Assembly (NCBI RefSeq): GCF_000685015.1
Contig: NZ_BAYA01000006.1
Coordinates: 186,001-250,000 of the forward strand
Source: Paraburkholderia bannensis NBRC 103871
GTDB lineage: Bacteria > Pseudomonadota > Gammaproteobacteria > Burkholderiales > Burkholderiaceae
Direction of reading: 5' to 3'
Length of the DNA: 64,000 nucleotides
In this document: positions 8,905 through 17,484 of the stretch, in pieces
Numbering within the stretch: the stretch's first letter is position 1
How the letters are laid out: every line of letters starts with the position of its first letter
Notes under the pieces: model-generated
Told to the model about the DNA's origin: nothing
Database searches by the model: none
Seen by the model: the letters and a program-made list of their open reading frames with translations, nothing else
Made by a program: the position numbers and the translations under genes

Positions 8905-9893
8905 GATTTATGCTCTCCGCGTACTTCGTGCGTCGAACGGTACCAGCGCACGGTCGCCTCAAGGCCCGCTTCAAGTGTCGTAGGCGGATACCAGCCGAGC
9001 TGCTCGCGAATACGCGAGGCGTCGACCCGCAGACTCGTCGTCAGCCGCTCGATCTGGGCGGAGCGACCCGCCAGGGCGCCGGCCATGCGTAGCAGGCGCG
9101 GCGGCACTGGAACCAGCCGGGCAGGCTTCGCGAGATGCCGTCCCAGCGCGCGCAGCAACTGGGCGACAGACAGGTCTTCGTCGTCCGCCACGTGAAAGCA
9201 GAGGTTGGCAGCGCGCTCGTGAGTTGCACAACGCAACAGCGCATCGGCAAGATTATCGGTATAGACGAGGCTGCGACGCGCATCGACAAGACCAAGCGGA
9301 AGCGGTATGCCGCGCGCCACTGCGTTCATCATCTGCAGGAAATTGGCGCGCACGCCGGGGCCATAGACCAGAGGCGGCCGCACCACGACAATCTCCATGC
9401 CGGTGTCGCGACCCAACTGCCACAGCGCCTCTTCGGCGTTGCGCTTCGACCATCCATAGGGATCAAGCGGCAAGGGCGGCGTCGATTCGCTCAACGGCGC
9501 ACCGCCATCCGACTCCGCGACAGCCTTGATGCTGCTGACGAATACGAATCGCCGCGCGCCGCGCGCCAGCGCCGCTCGGGCCACTCGCAGCGTACCGTCG
9601 ACGTTGGTTGCGACGAACGCCGCGAGCGGATCCGGCGCCTCGTCACGCATTACATGGACGCGCGCTGCAAGGTGAACGACGCAGTCGGGCGTGCAGCCCT
9701 GCGGCCACGCTTGCTCAAGCCCTGCGAAATCCGCGCCAGTGTGGATCCATTCACGCACACCAGTCAGGTCGGCTGCGCGCTGCCGCACAAGTGCGGTCAC
9801 TTCGTGACCTTCGCGTACGAGCGCGCGGCACAACGCGCGCCCAACCAGCCCATTCGCTCCTGTCACCAATATGCTGCTCACAACCACTTCCAT
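8901..9893 (-). CDS. NAD-dependent nucleotide-sugar reductase/epimerase, WbpV-like
   Basis: Extended short-chain dehydrogenase, 330 residues, probably reducing the 4-keto group made by the WbpM-like dehydratase to give UDP-QuiNAc or a relative. Motifs: LVTGANGLVGRALCRAL near residue 9, VVHLAARVHVM, VFVSSIKAVAE, catalytic YGWSK, VVRPPLVYGPGV and SLVYTDNLADAL. The WbpV-WbpL-WbpM trio is the known set for D-QuiNAc-initiated O-antigens (Pseudomonas O6; WreQ/WreU/WreV in Rhizobium). Here all three are together with overlapping ends. A 4-epimerase role is the main alternative. Confidence 0.8.
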   Translation of the reverse strand: MEVVVSSILVTGANGLVGRALCRALVREGHEVTALVRQRAADLTGVREWIHTGADFAGLEQAWPQGCTPDCVVHLAARVHVMRDEAPDPLAAFVATNVDGTLRVARAALARGARRFVFVSSIKAVAESDGGAPLSESTPPLPLDPYGWSKRNAEEALWQLGRDTGMEIVVVRPPLVYGPGVRANFLQMMNAVARGIPLPLGLVDARRSLVYTDNLADALLRCATHERAANLCFHVADDEDLSVAQLLRALGRHLAKPARLVPVPPRLLRMAGALAGRSAQIERLTTSLRVDASRIREQLGWYPPTTLEAGLEATVRWYRSTHEVRGEHKS

Positions 9894-10723
9894 CCGAACC
9901 GGTTATAAAACTTGAACGCCGACGCAGCAAACATCCGGATATGCGCCATGCCCTTGCGGGACGCCCCGCCGCCGTGATGCAGCACCCGCACAGCAGGCGC
10001 ATAGACGACGCGTGCGACATCGTGCGTACGCAGACTCAGGTCGTAGTCCTCGAAATAGAGGAAGTAGCGTGCATCGAAACCCATGAGTTTCTTGAGCACG
10101 TCCGTGCGGAACAACATGAAGCAGCCGCTGACGATCGGCGGATCCCAGATCGTGTCGCGCTCATTGATCTGGGCGCGCATTTCGTAACGCGCGAGGCGCG
10201 CCTGGAATGGGCGGCGAGCTGCACGCGGCAGGAATCCGCGCACGAACAAGTCGATGATCGTCGGGAACTGGCGGCAAAGATATTGAAGGTGACCTTCGTC
10301 GTCGACGATGGCAGGCGTCAGCAGGCCTGCGTCCGGATGGGCGTCCATGAACTCGATCGCCTCCAGCAACGCGCCGGGTTCGAGATCCACGTCGGGATTC
10401 AGCACGAGGTGATAGCGGCTCGCCACCTGCTCGATCGCACGATTGTGCCCGCGACCATAGCCAACGTTGCCTTGACCACTGAGCACCGTGCTGCCGATGC
10501 CCGCTTGCGACAGGACGGCGAGATTGTCGCGCACGTCCGGCATGCCGCCGTTATCGACCAGAAAGAGACAGATCGACAGATCCGGTCTGGCGCGTACCAA
10601 CGCGGCACCAGCTTTGGCGAGACTGTCAAACGTTCTGGCTAGAAGTTGCTGGTTGGGATGAAACACAACCACTGAAACGGACACCACGCCGTGATCCATG
10701 CTGGATACCGTACTCACTGTCAT
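9878..10723 (-). CDS. Glycosyltransferase family 2, rhamnosyltransferase-like
   Basis: GT-A type glycosyltransferase of about 281 residues. I prefer ATG 10723 over the TTG at 10735. The N-terminal VSVSVVVFHPN, then CLFLVDNGG, GNVGYGRGHNRAI, LVLNPDVDLEPGAL and YFLYFEDYDLSLR are typical of WbbL/RfbF-like rhamnosyltransferases. The stretch VHVLHHGG-like near the C terminus (VRVLHHGGGAS) is also characteristic. It is the promoter-proximal gene of the - strand WbpV-WbpL-WbpM operon and overlaps the next gene by 16 bases. It therefore probably adds the second sugar on the initiating HexNAc, perhaps L-rhamnose from the rml genes in this locus. Confidence 0.85.
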   Translation of the reverse strand: MTVSTVSSMDHGVVSVSVVVFHPNQQLLARTFDSLAKAGAALVRARPDLSICLFLVDNGGMPDVRDNLAVLSQAGIGSTVLSGQGNVGYGRGHNRAIEQVASRYHLVLNPDVDLEPGALLEAIEFMDAHPDAGLLTPAIVDDEGHLQYLCRQFPTIIDLFVRGFLPRAARRPFQARLARYEMRAQINERDTIWDPPIVSGCFMLFRTDVLKKLMGFDARYFLYFEDYDLSLRTHDVARVVYAPAVRVLHHGGGASRKGMAHIRMFAASAFKFYNRFGWKWL

Positions 10724-11027
10724 CTGGAAATACAACGATTGGGCGCTACTGGCGCGTTATCCGCCTTAAAAGGGGTCGGCTAAAAGTTAGCTAGTGTGCT
10801 TGAAAACGACACTTTCGGGCAACCCGGCTTTCCTTTTGTTACCGGGGTCGGACAGTACAGCACGGGAACATTGCGCGCAACGAATGGTTGTGCCCTCGGT
10901 ATGACGAATGTAGAGTAGCGCCCGACCCGGGGCAGCTTGCGGGTCGCGCCCCTTATGCGCCAAGGCCCGCGCAGGGGGAGCTGGGACGCCTATCAACCCA
11001 AACCTGATAACTCACTACAAGCTTGCC
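10724..11027. other. Divergent intergenic region, start of two sugar operons
   Basis: About 300 bases between the - strand GT2 operon and the + strand arabinose-type cassette. The best + strand promoter candidate is TTGTGC (10888-10893) and TAGAGT (10911-10916) with a 17-base spacer, which is only a weak consensus match. No convincing coding potential was seen. Confidence 0.3.
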
Positions 11028-12749
11028 GTGGCATCGCAAAAATCGAAGAAGCGCAATTACTGGCCGCAGGTCGTCCTCGTGCTTGGCGCCCTCACGTTCA
11101 TCACGACCTGTCTCGGCGTCGTGCTGCACTTTTCGCCCGTTCCCTACGGCGATCAATGGGACGGCACGCTCGGCTTCTACATGGATGCGTTCGACCATCC
11201 ATGGACGGCATTCTTCGGCTTGCATAACGAACACCGGCTGTTCTTCTCTCGACTGATCTTTTTCGCGGACGTGCGCTATTTCGGCGGACGTAATGTGCTG
11301 GATCTCGCCGCGAATATCGTACTGGCGGCCCTGCTCGCGCTCCTGCTCTATCGCATCGCGACGCGACGTGCCGGGCAATCGCGCCAGTTTCAGATGATTG
11401 CCGCGGGCGGTGCGCTCGCCTTCAGCTTTTCGTGGATGCAGGCTGAGAACTTTACCTGGGGCTTCCAGAATCAATGGTTCGCCGTCTACCTTTTCGCCCT
11501 GTGTGCCTTTCACGCACTGGATCTCAGCGAAACGGCACGCCACCGCGGAGCGACAACGGCGTCGTGCGGCTGGTTCGCAGCAGCCATCGGCGCATCGATC
11601 ATGTCGGCCCTGTCGATGGCGAGCGGCGTCCTTACCGCGCCGGTTCTCGTCGCACAGGCGGCCTATCTGCGCACGACGTATGCCCGTGGCGCGGCTCTTG
11701 TGCTCGCGACACTGGCGATCTGGCTGGCGTACTTCACGCATTGGCATTCGTCTGCGCCGAATGGCGGGATTAGCGACGCGCTGCTGCATCATCCAGCCGG
11801 CGTCCTGACCTATGGGTTGCTCTACGTCGGCTCACCCGCTACCTGGGCAAGCCTTGGGACGGTTGCGGGCCTCGTCTGGGGCGCCGTGCTGATCGCCGGA
11901 CTCGGCTACGGGGCCTGGCTGGCATTGCGCGGTCGTACCGCGACCGCCTCCGCCCTGCTTGCAATGGCCGTTTTCGTCGCCGGGAACGCGCTAATCACCG
12001 CGGCGGGACGTGTCGGCTTCGGACTCGAGACGGCGACATCGTCGCGTTACACCACCGCGCCGCTGCTGATGACGGCGGCTCTGGGCGCGTTTCTGTGGCT
12101 CAACGAAACACAGCGCCTCAAGCGCAGGTGGATTGCCGGCGCGTTTGCGGTCGCTTTTGCGATGGTCGCAGTCGCACAGCGGACGGTTTTCCATTCGTCG
12201 CATGACCTTTGGTATGCGAAGCAAATCGCTGGACTGGCATTGCGCGCCCATGTCTATGACGGGGCCTATACGCGAGTGCTCTATCCGGATCCGCAAGGGT
12301 TGAAATCGGTGGCCATGCCCGCCGAAGCCAGCGGCTTGTCGATTTTCTCAGCAGGACAAACCGACTTTGCCGTGCCGCCTTCGACTGTTTCTGCAACCGC
12401 AAGCTGCATCGGAGCGATCGATAGTATCAACGCTACGGATACACCTGACCGCTTTGCCGCCACAGGCTGGATGTTCGATCCCCAAACCAGCAAGTATGTC
12501 AAATCGATCGTGCTCGCCGACTTGAGTGGTCACGTGCTCGGAACGGCCGTCACGGGGGCGCGACGCCCTGACCTGAAGGCGCTGACTGGATCGCAGGAAC
12601 GCGACGGCGGCTGGGTCGGATTCTTCAACCGCCCCTCGGGCGACACGATCCAGGCATTCGGCGAAAATGCACCAGGGCGCTACTGCGCCATACCGATGAA
12701 CAAGTCGTTTGATGCCGCGACAGCCCGACGTCTGGCGCCCGGCCCCTGA
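11028..12749 (+). CDS. Polytopic membrane protein, candidate GT-C glycosyltransferase
   Basis: A 573-residue integral membrane protein starting with GTG at 11028. After a first hydrophobic segment comes a short loop with PYGDQWDG, then FGLHNEHRLFFSRLIFF. An acidic loop right after the first membrane helix is typical of GT-C enzymes that use polyprenyl-phosphate sugars outside the membrane. Around ten hydrophobic segments follow to about residue 400, and the last 170 residues look soluble, as in arabinofuranosyltransferases with periplasmic tails. It is the first gene before the HAD-UbiA, DprE1-like and DprE2-like genes. I do not recognise a characterised family; transferase function is inferred from topology and context. 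Confidence 0.55.
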   Translation: MASQKSKKRNYWPQVVLVLGALTFITTCLGVVLHFSPVPYGDQWDGTLGFYMDAFDHPWTAFFGLHNEHRLFFSRLIFFADVRYFGGRNVLDLAANIVLAALLALLLYRIATRRAGQSRQFQMIAAGGALAFSFSWMQAENFTWGFQNQWFAVYLFALCAFHALDLSETARHRGATTASCGWFAAAIGASIMSALSMASGVLTAPVLVAQAAYLRTTYARGAALVLATLAIWLAYFTHWHSSAPNGGISDALLHHPAGVLTYGLLYVGSPATWASLGTVAGLVWGAVLIAGLGYGAWLALRGRTATASALLAMAVFVAGNALITAAGRVGFGLETATSSRYTTAPLLMTAALGAFLWLNETQRLKRRWIAGAFAVAFAMVAVAQRTVFHSSHDLWYAKQIAGLALRAHVYDGAYTRVLYPDPQGLKSVAMPAEASGLSIFSAGQTDFAVPPSTVSATASCIGAIDSINATDTPDRFAATGWMFDPQTSKYVKSIVLADLSGHVLGTAVTGARRPDLKALTGSQERDGGWVGFFNRPSGDTIQAFGENAPGRYCAIPMNKSFDAATARRLAPGP

Positions 12750-13010
12750 TTGCAAGGGTGGCAAACTCCAGCGACTGCCTTCCCTGTCTGGGCTTAACCC
12801 CAACGAAATACGAGGGAACAGCGTCGCAATTGGTAAGACTTTTTTTGCGCCCGGGATCTGGCGTGATCGACAAATAACTTGATACAAATGTAACGGGACC
12901 GAAAGATGCGGGTATATTCCGCAGGTTCCGCTCCGACCTGGGCGCACGTTGGCGCCACCGCGCCTGCCAACAACCCATTTATATCTAGAAGTTGCCCGCT
13001 GACCGACGCT

Positions 13011-14435
13011 ATGAGCAACAGACCACTCGTTGTTGATTTGGATGGAACGTTGATCCGTTCCGATGTACTCGTTGAATCGGGCTTTGCTTACCTGACATCG
13101 GCACCGCATCGCTTTTATCGTCCACTGCTGTGGCTCGCGCGTGGCGGCAAACCGGCCCTCAAAGCCGGGCTGGCAGAAAATACCAATGTTGATGTGACTG
13201 TCTTGCCGTATGACCCGCAGGTGCTGACATGGCTACGGGAAGAACGGGAGTCCGGCCGTGCGCTTGTGCTTGCCACCGCCAGCCACGAGCGCTATGCGCA
13301 TGCAATTGCCGATCATCTCGGCCTGTTTGACCAGACTTTCGCGACCGCCAACGGCGTCAATCTCTCCGCGCATCGCAAACGCGACAAGCTGATCGCCGAA
13401 TTCGGCGAAAAGAACTTCGACTACGCCGGCAATTCGCATGACGACATTGCTGTGTGGCAATCAGCAGCCCGTGCGTACGTAGTCAACCCGTCAAGCGGCG
13501 TCGAGCGCGCCGCGCGCAAGATCGGCAACGTCGAGCGCGTCATCGAGTCGAGACCGCCCACGCTCAAGACGTGGAGCAAATCGTTGCGCTTGCATCAATG
13601 GCTGAAAAACCTGCTGATTTTCCTGCCTTTGCTTGCGGCTCACAAACTGTCCCATCCCACGCTCATCGCGGCGGCATTGGTGGCATTCCTGGCGTTCGGC
13701 CTGTGCGCGTCGAGCGTGTACCTGCTCAACGACCTGCTCGACCTTGAGGACGACCGGCACCACCCCACCAAGCGCAAACGTCCGCTTGCCTCAGGCGCGC
13801 TGCCCCTCACGTGGGGGATCGCCCTACTTCCTGTCCTGCTCGTGGGCGCCTTCGCGCTAACCGCCCTCTTCCTTCCGTGGCGGTTCGGCGCCGTACTGCT
13901 GGGCTATTACGCTTTGACGCTCGCGTACTCGATGTACCTCAAACGTCAGGTCATGGTCGATGTCGTCGTGCTGGCCATGCTCTACACCATTCGCATCGTG
14001 GCAGGAACGGCGGCCATCGGGGGACATCTCACGTTCTGGCTCCTGGCGTTCTCGATGTTCATTTTCCTGAGCCTTGCGCTCGTGAAACGCTACGCTGAAC
14101 TGTATTCGATGCAGGCTCGTGGGCTAGTCAAAACACGCGGGCGCGGCTATGTGTCGAGCGACCTGCCGCTCATCTCGTCGCTGGGCACCAGTGCGGGCTA
14201 CCTTTCGGTGCTCGTGCTGGCCATGTACATCCAGGATGGCAATACGGCCAAACTGTATCGTCACGCGCAGATCATCTGGCTCGCCTGTCCGCTGCTGCTC
14301 TACTGGGTCAGCCGGACGTGGATCATTGCGCACCGCGGCTTGATGCATGACGATCCGATCGTATTCGCAGCCCGCGACCGCGTGAGCCTCGCCGTGGTGC
14401 TGCTCTGTGGCATCGTCTTCTGGGCAGCGACCTGA
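13011..14435 (+). CDS. HAD phosphatase fused to UbiA-family phosphoribosyltransferase (decaprenyl-phosphoryl-phosphoribose synthase type)
   Basis: A 474-residue two-domain protein; start ATG 13011 fits the domain edge, while a start at 12906 would add a low-complexity tail. Residues 1-210 form a HAD phosphatase with VVDLDGTLIRSD (nucleophile D9) and NSHDDIAVW. Residues 215-474 are a membrane UbiA prenyltransferase with NDLLDLEDDRHHPTKRKRP (N240 onward), SMYLKRQVMVDV and LVKRYAELYSMQ, resembling mycobacterial DPPR synthase Rv3806c rather than quinone or haem enzymes. The inferred role is to join PRPP to polyprenyl phosphate and remove the 5-phosphate, two steps that are separate proteins in mycobacteria. 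It lies directly before DprE1-like and DprE2-like genes. Confidence 0.85.
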   Translation: MSNRPLVVDLDGTLIRSDVLVESGFAYLTSAPHRFYRPLLWLARGGKPALKAGLAENTNVDVTVLPYDPQVLTWLREERESGRALVLATASHERYAHAIADHLGLFDQTFATANGVNLSAHRKRDKLIAEFGEKNFDYAGNSHDDIAVWQSAARAYVVNPSSGVERAARKIGNVERVIESRPPTLKTWSKSLRLHQWLKNLLIFLPLLAAHKLSHPTLIAAALVAFLAFGLCASSVYLLNDLLDLEDDRHHPTKRKRPLASGALPLTWGIALLPVLLVGAFALTALFLPWRFGAVLLGYYALTLAYSMYLKRQVMVDVVVLAMLYTIRIVAGTAAIGGHLTFWLLAFSMFIFLSLALVKRYAELYSMQARGLVKTRGRGYVSSDLPLISSLGTSAGYLSVLVLAMYIQDGNTAKLYRHAQIIWLACPLLLYWVSRTWIIAHRGLMHDDPIVFAARDRVSLAVVLLCGIVFWAAT

Positions 14436-14438
14436 GCG

Positions 14439-15755
14439 ATGAGCAAAGTAATGTCCTGGGGTCGCTACCCCGCTTTTGCACAACAAGCCCACGCCCTGGC
14501 GTGGCGCGACCGGGCGGCCGCGGCATGGCGCGAACTGCACGACGCGCACGGCAGCACGCTCGTGTTTGGCAACGGACGCAGCTACGGCGACAGCTGTCTT
14601 GCGGCTTCCGGGCACGTGTTGCAAACATTGCCGCTCGATCGACTGATATCAGCGGACTGGACTACCGGCGTCCTGCGGGCCGAACCCGGTGTCACGCTAG
14701 AACAGATCCTGGAGGTGGCGATACCGCGCGGCTGGATGCTGCCGGTCACGCCCGGCACCAAATACGCAACCCTCGGCGGCGCGATCGCAAACGACGTCCA
14801 CGGCAAGAATCATCATGTGCGCGGCACATTTGGCCGCCACGTGCGTCGCTTCGGGCTTGCCCGCAGCGACGGTAGCATGCTGGAGTGCGCACCTGACGAA
14901 CACGCCGAATTCTTCGCAGCCACGATCGGCGGACTGGGGCTCACCGGCCTGATCCTGTGGGCCGAGATCCAGCTCATGCCGATCCGCTCAAGCCAGATCG
15001 ACGTCACCACGCTGCGCTTCCAGAACCTCGACGAATTCTTCGCGCTCTCGGAGCGACTCGACCCACTGCACGAATACAGCGTCGCATGGGTGGATTGCCA
15101 GAGCCGTGGTGCGGCGCTCGGGCGCGGTATCTTCATGGTGGGCGATCACGCTGAAGACGGCCCGCTCGAAGTCGACCGCCGCAAGAAGCGCACCGTGCCC
15201 ATGACGCTACCGGTTTCCATCTTTAATCCGCTCACGCTGCGCAGCTTCAACGGTTTGTACTATCACCGCCAGCCACAAGGCGAGAAGCGCAGCAAAGTCA
15301 GCTACGATGCGTACTTTTATCCGCTCGATAGCCTGCTTGAGTGGAACCGGATCTACGGGCGACGCGGCTTCCAGCAATATCAGTGCGTCGTGCCGCCCGA
15401 GGCCGCACGCGAGGCCACGCGCGAGATTCTCGACGCGATCGCCGCGAGCGGCACCGGATCATTTCTGGCGGTGCTCAAGCGCTGCGGGGATATCCGCTCG
15501 CCAGGGCTGCTGTCGTTTCCGCGCGAGGGCACGTCGCTCGCGCTCGATTTTCCGCAGCGCGATGCGCTGAACGCGCGGCTTTTCACGCGCCTCGATGCAA
15601 TTGTCCGCGCAGCACGTGGCCGCCTGTATCCGGCCAAGGACGCCCACATGTCCGGCGCCGATTTTCAGGCCGCCTATCCGCAATGGAAGCAACTGGAGAA
15701 CCTGCGAGATCCCGCGATGCTGTCGCGGTTCTGGGAGAGAACGACTCGAACATGA
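14439..15755 (+). CDS. DprE1-like FAD oxidase (polyprenyl-phosphoryl-ribose 2'-oxidase)
   Basis: FAD-dependent oxidase of 438 residues, predicted to oxidise the 2'-OH of polyprenyl-phosphoryl-ribose, the first half of conversion to arabinose. The FAD-binding N-terminal half has FGNGRSYGDSC, PVTPGTKYATLGGAIANDV and HGKNHH (121-126); the C-terminal half has EWNRIYGRRGFQQYQCVVP and the lysine motif RLYPAKDAH (K400). These match, by memory, M. tuberculosis DprE1 along the whole length. At the place of DprE1 Cys387, the covalent target of benzothiazinones, this protein has alanine (A368, in SLALDFP). The stop overlaps the DprE2-like start (ATGA). Confidence 0.88.
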   Translation: MSKVMSWGRYPAFAQQAHALAWRDRAAAAWRELHDAHGSTLVFGNGRSYGDSCLAASGHVLQTLPLDRLISADWTTGVLRAEPGVTLEQILEVAIPRGWMLPVTPGTKYATLGGAIANDVHGKNHHVRGTFGRHVRRFGLARSDGSMLECAPDEHAEFFAATIGGLGLTGLILWAEIQLMPIRSSQIDVTTLRFQNLDEFFALSERLDPLHEYSVAWVDCQSRGAALGRGIFMVGDHAEDGPLEVDRRKKRTVPMTLPVSIFNPLTLRSFNGLYYHRQPQGEKRSKVSYDAYFYPLDSLLEWNRIYGRRGFQQYQCVVPPEAAREATREILDAIAASGTGSFLAVLKRCGDIRSPGLLSFPREGTSLALDFPQRDALNARLFTRLDAIVRAARGRLYPAKDAHMSGADFQAAYPQWKQLENLRDPAMLSRFWERTTRT

Positions 15756-16492
15756 AGAACATTCTGATCATTGGCGCAACCTCGGCGATCGCGACGGCTT
15801 GCGCGCGGCGCTGGGCCGCACAAGGTGCGCGCTTTTTCCTCGTGGCACGCAACGGCGAACGGCTCGAACAGGTCGCCGCCGACCTCAACTCGCGCGGCGC
15901 GAAGCTCGCGACGTGCTACCAGCTCGACGTCAATGACGTCGAGCGCCACGCCGCCATGCTCGATCAGTGCAAAGCCGAACTCGGCACGCTCGACATCGTG
16001 CTCGTCGCTCCGGGCACGCTCCCCGACCAGGCCCAGTGCCAGGCCGACGCTGCGGTGGCCATGCGCGAGTTCAACACCAATGTCACGTCGATCATCGGCC
16101 TGCTGACGCCGATCGCGAACGTGGTCGAAGCACAGCGTAGCGGCACGATTGCGGTCATCTCGTCGGTGGCGGGCGATCGCGGCCGTCCGTCGAACTATTT
16201 GTATGGCAGCGCGAAGGCCGCACTTTCAGCCTTCTGCGAAGGCCTGAATGCCCGCCTGTTCAAGGCGGGAGCGCACGTGGTGACGATCAAGCCCGGCTTT
16301 GTTGCGACGCCGATGACCGAAGGCCTGCCGCTGCCGGGCCCGCTCGTTGCGACGCCTGATAAGGTCGCGGCCGACATCACGCGCGCCATCGAGAAGCGCA
16401 AGGACGTGCTCTACACGCCGTGTTTCTGGTCGCTGATCATGCTGATCATCCGTTCCGTACCAAAATTCCTCTTCAAGCGGGCGTCGCTCTAA
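15752..16492 (+). CDS. DprE2-like short-chain dehydrogenase (decaprenyl-phosphoryl-2-keto-ribose reductase type)
   Basis: SDR of 246 residues predicted to reduce the 2-keto intermediate to polyprenyl-phosphoryl-D-arabinose. Start ATG 15752 overlaps the DprE1-like stop by four bases. Visible are the cofactor motif IIGATSAIATACARRW at the N terminus, LDIVLVAPGTLPDQ, VISSVAGDRGRPSNY, catalytic YGSAK and KPGFVATPMT. The hydrophobic, basic C terminus (MLIIRSVPKFLFKR) resembles the membrane-association tail of DprE2. Pairing with a DprE1-like oxidase in a coupled operon is what separates this assignment from a generic SDR. Confidence 0.85.
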   Translation: MKNILIIGATSAIATACARRWAAQGARFFLVARNGERLEQVAADLNSRGAKLATCYQLDVNDVERHAAMLDQCKAELGTLDIVLVAPGTLPDQAQCQADAAVAMREFNTNVTSIIGLLTPIANVVEAQRSGTIAVISSVAGDRGRPSNYLYGSAKAALSAFCEGLNARLFKAGAHVVTIKPGFVATPMTEGLPLPGPLVATPDKVAADITRAIEKRKDVLYTPCFWSLIMLIIRSVPKFLFKRASL

Positions 16493-16539
16493 GCGCACCC
16501 ACGGCATCTCACGAAGCGCATCTATTTATCCGCAATCGC

Positions 16540-17478
16540 ATGAACCAGACTCGCATTCTTCTTCCCGGCGGTGCTGGCCTTGTCGGCCAGAACCTGGTCG
16601 CCCGGCTCAAGGCGCGCGGCTACACCAATCTCGTCGTGATCGACAAGTTCAAGGCGAATCTCGACATCCTGCGCAGTGTGCATCCGGACGTCACGGCGAT
16701 CTACGCCGACCTCGCCGAACCGGGCGACTGGGCACAGCACTTCGAAGGCGCGGACGTCGTCGTGATGCTGCAGGCGCAGATCGGTGCGCCCACACACGAG
16801 CCTTTCGTGCGCAACAACATCACGTCGACCCGCAACATTCTCGATGTCATCAAGCGCTACAAGATTCCTTACACCGTTCATATCAGCTCGTCGGTGGTGA
16901 ATTCCGTGGGCGACGACTGGTACACGGAAACCAAGCGCGAACAGGAAGAAATTGTCGTTGCGTCGGGTATCGACTGCGTCGTGCTGCGTCCGACGCTGAT
17001 GTTCGGCTGGTTCGACCGCAAGCACCTTGGCTGGCTCTCACGCTTCATGCAGCGCGTGCCGGTCTTCCCCATTCCCGGCAGCGGAAAATACATGCGCCAG
17101 CCGCTCTATGTCGGCGACTTCTGCAACGTGATCATCAGCAGCATCGACTCGCGCATCAAGGGGCAGGCGTACAACATCAGCGGCCTGGAGCGCGTCGATT
17201 ACATCGACATCATCCGCCAGATCAAGCGCGCAACGAAGGCACGCTGCGCGATCGTGAAGATTCCTTATGGCCTCTTCTACGTGCTGCTAAAAGTCTACGC
17301 ATTGTTCGACAAGAACCCGCCGTTCACCGCCGATCAACTCAAGGCGCTAACAGCCGGCGACGAGTTCGAAGTGATCGACTGGGAAGGAACCTTCGGCATT
17401 CGCGCGACGCCGTTCGCCAACGCCATGGACGAAACGTTCAATGACCCCACCTATAGCCACATCGCGCTGGAGTTCTGA
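16540..17478 (+). CDS. NAD(P)-dependent epimerase/dehydratase family protein
   Basis: Extended SDR of 312 residues. I start it at ATG 16540 (MNQTRILLPGGAG), because an upstream in-frame ATG at 16420 would overlap the DprE2-like gene. The cofactor motif is LPGGAGLVGQNLVARL; then come MLQAQIGAPTHEPF and VHISSSVVNSVGDDWY. The usual YxxxK appears as YTETK. Later come VLRPTLMFGWFDRKH and GKYMRQPLYVGDFC. It sits between the DprE2-like gene and the FAD oxidoreductase, 6 bases before the latter. The substrate is unknown: it could act on the lipid-linked pentose or on a nucleotide sugar. Confidence 0.75.
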   Translation: MNQTRILLPGGAGLVGQNLVARLKARGYTNLVVIDKFKANLDILRSVHPDVTAIYADLAEPGDWAQHFEGADVVVMLQAQIGAPTHEPFVRNNITSTRNILDVIKRYKIPYTVHISSSVVNSVGDDWYTETKREQEEIVVASGIDCVVLRPTLMFGWFDRKHLGWLSRFMQRVPVFPIPGSGKYMRQPLYVGDFCNVIISSIDSRIKGQAYNISGLERVDYIDIIRQIKRATKARCAIVKIPYGLFYVLLKVYALFDKNPPFTADQLKALTAGDEFEVIDWEGTFGIRATPFANAMDETFNDPTYSHIALEF

Positions 17479-17484
17479 AGAAAG

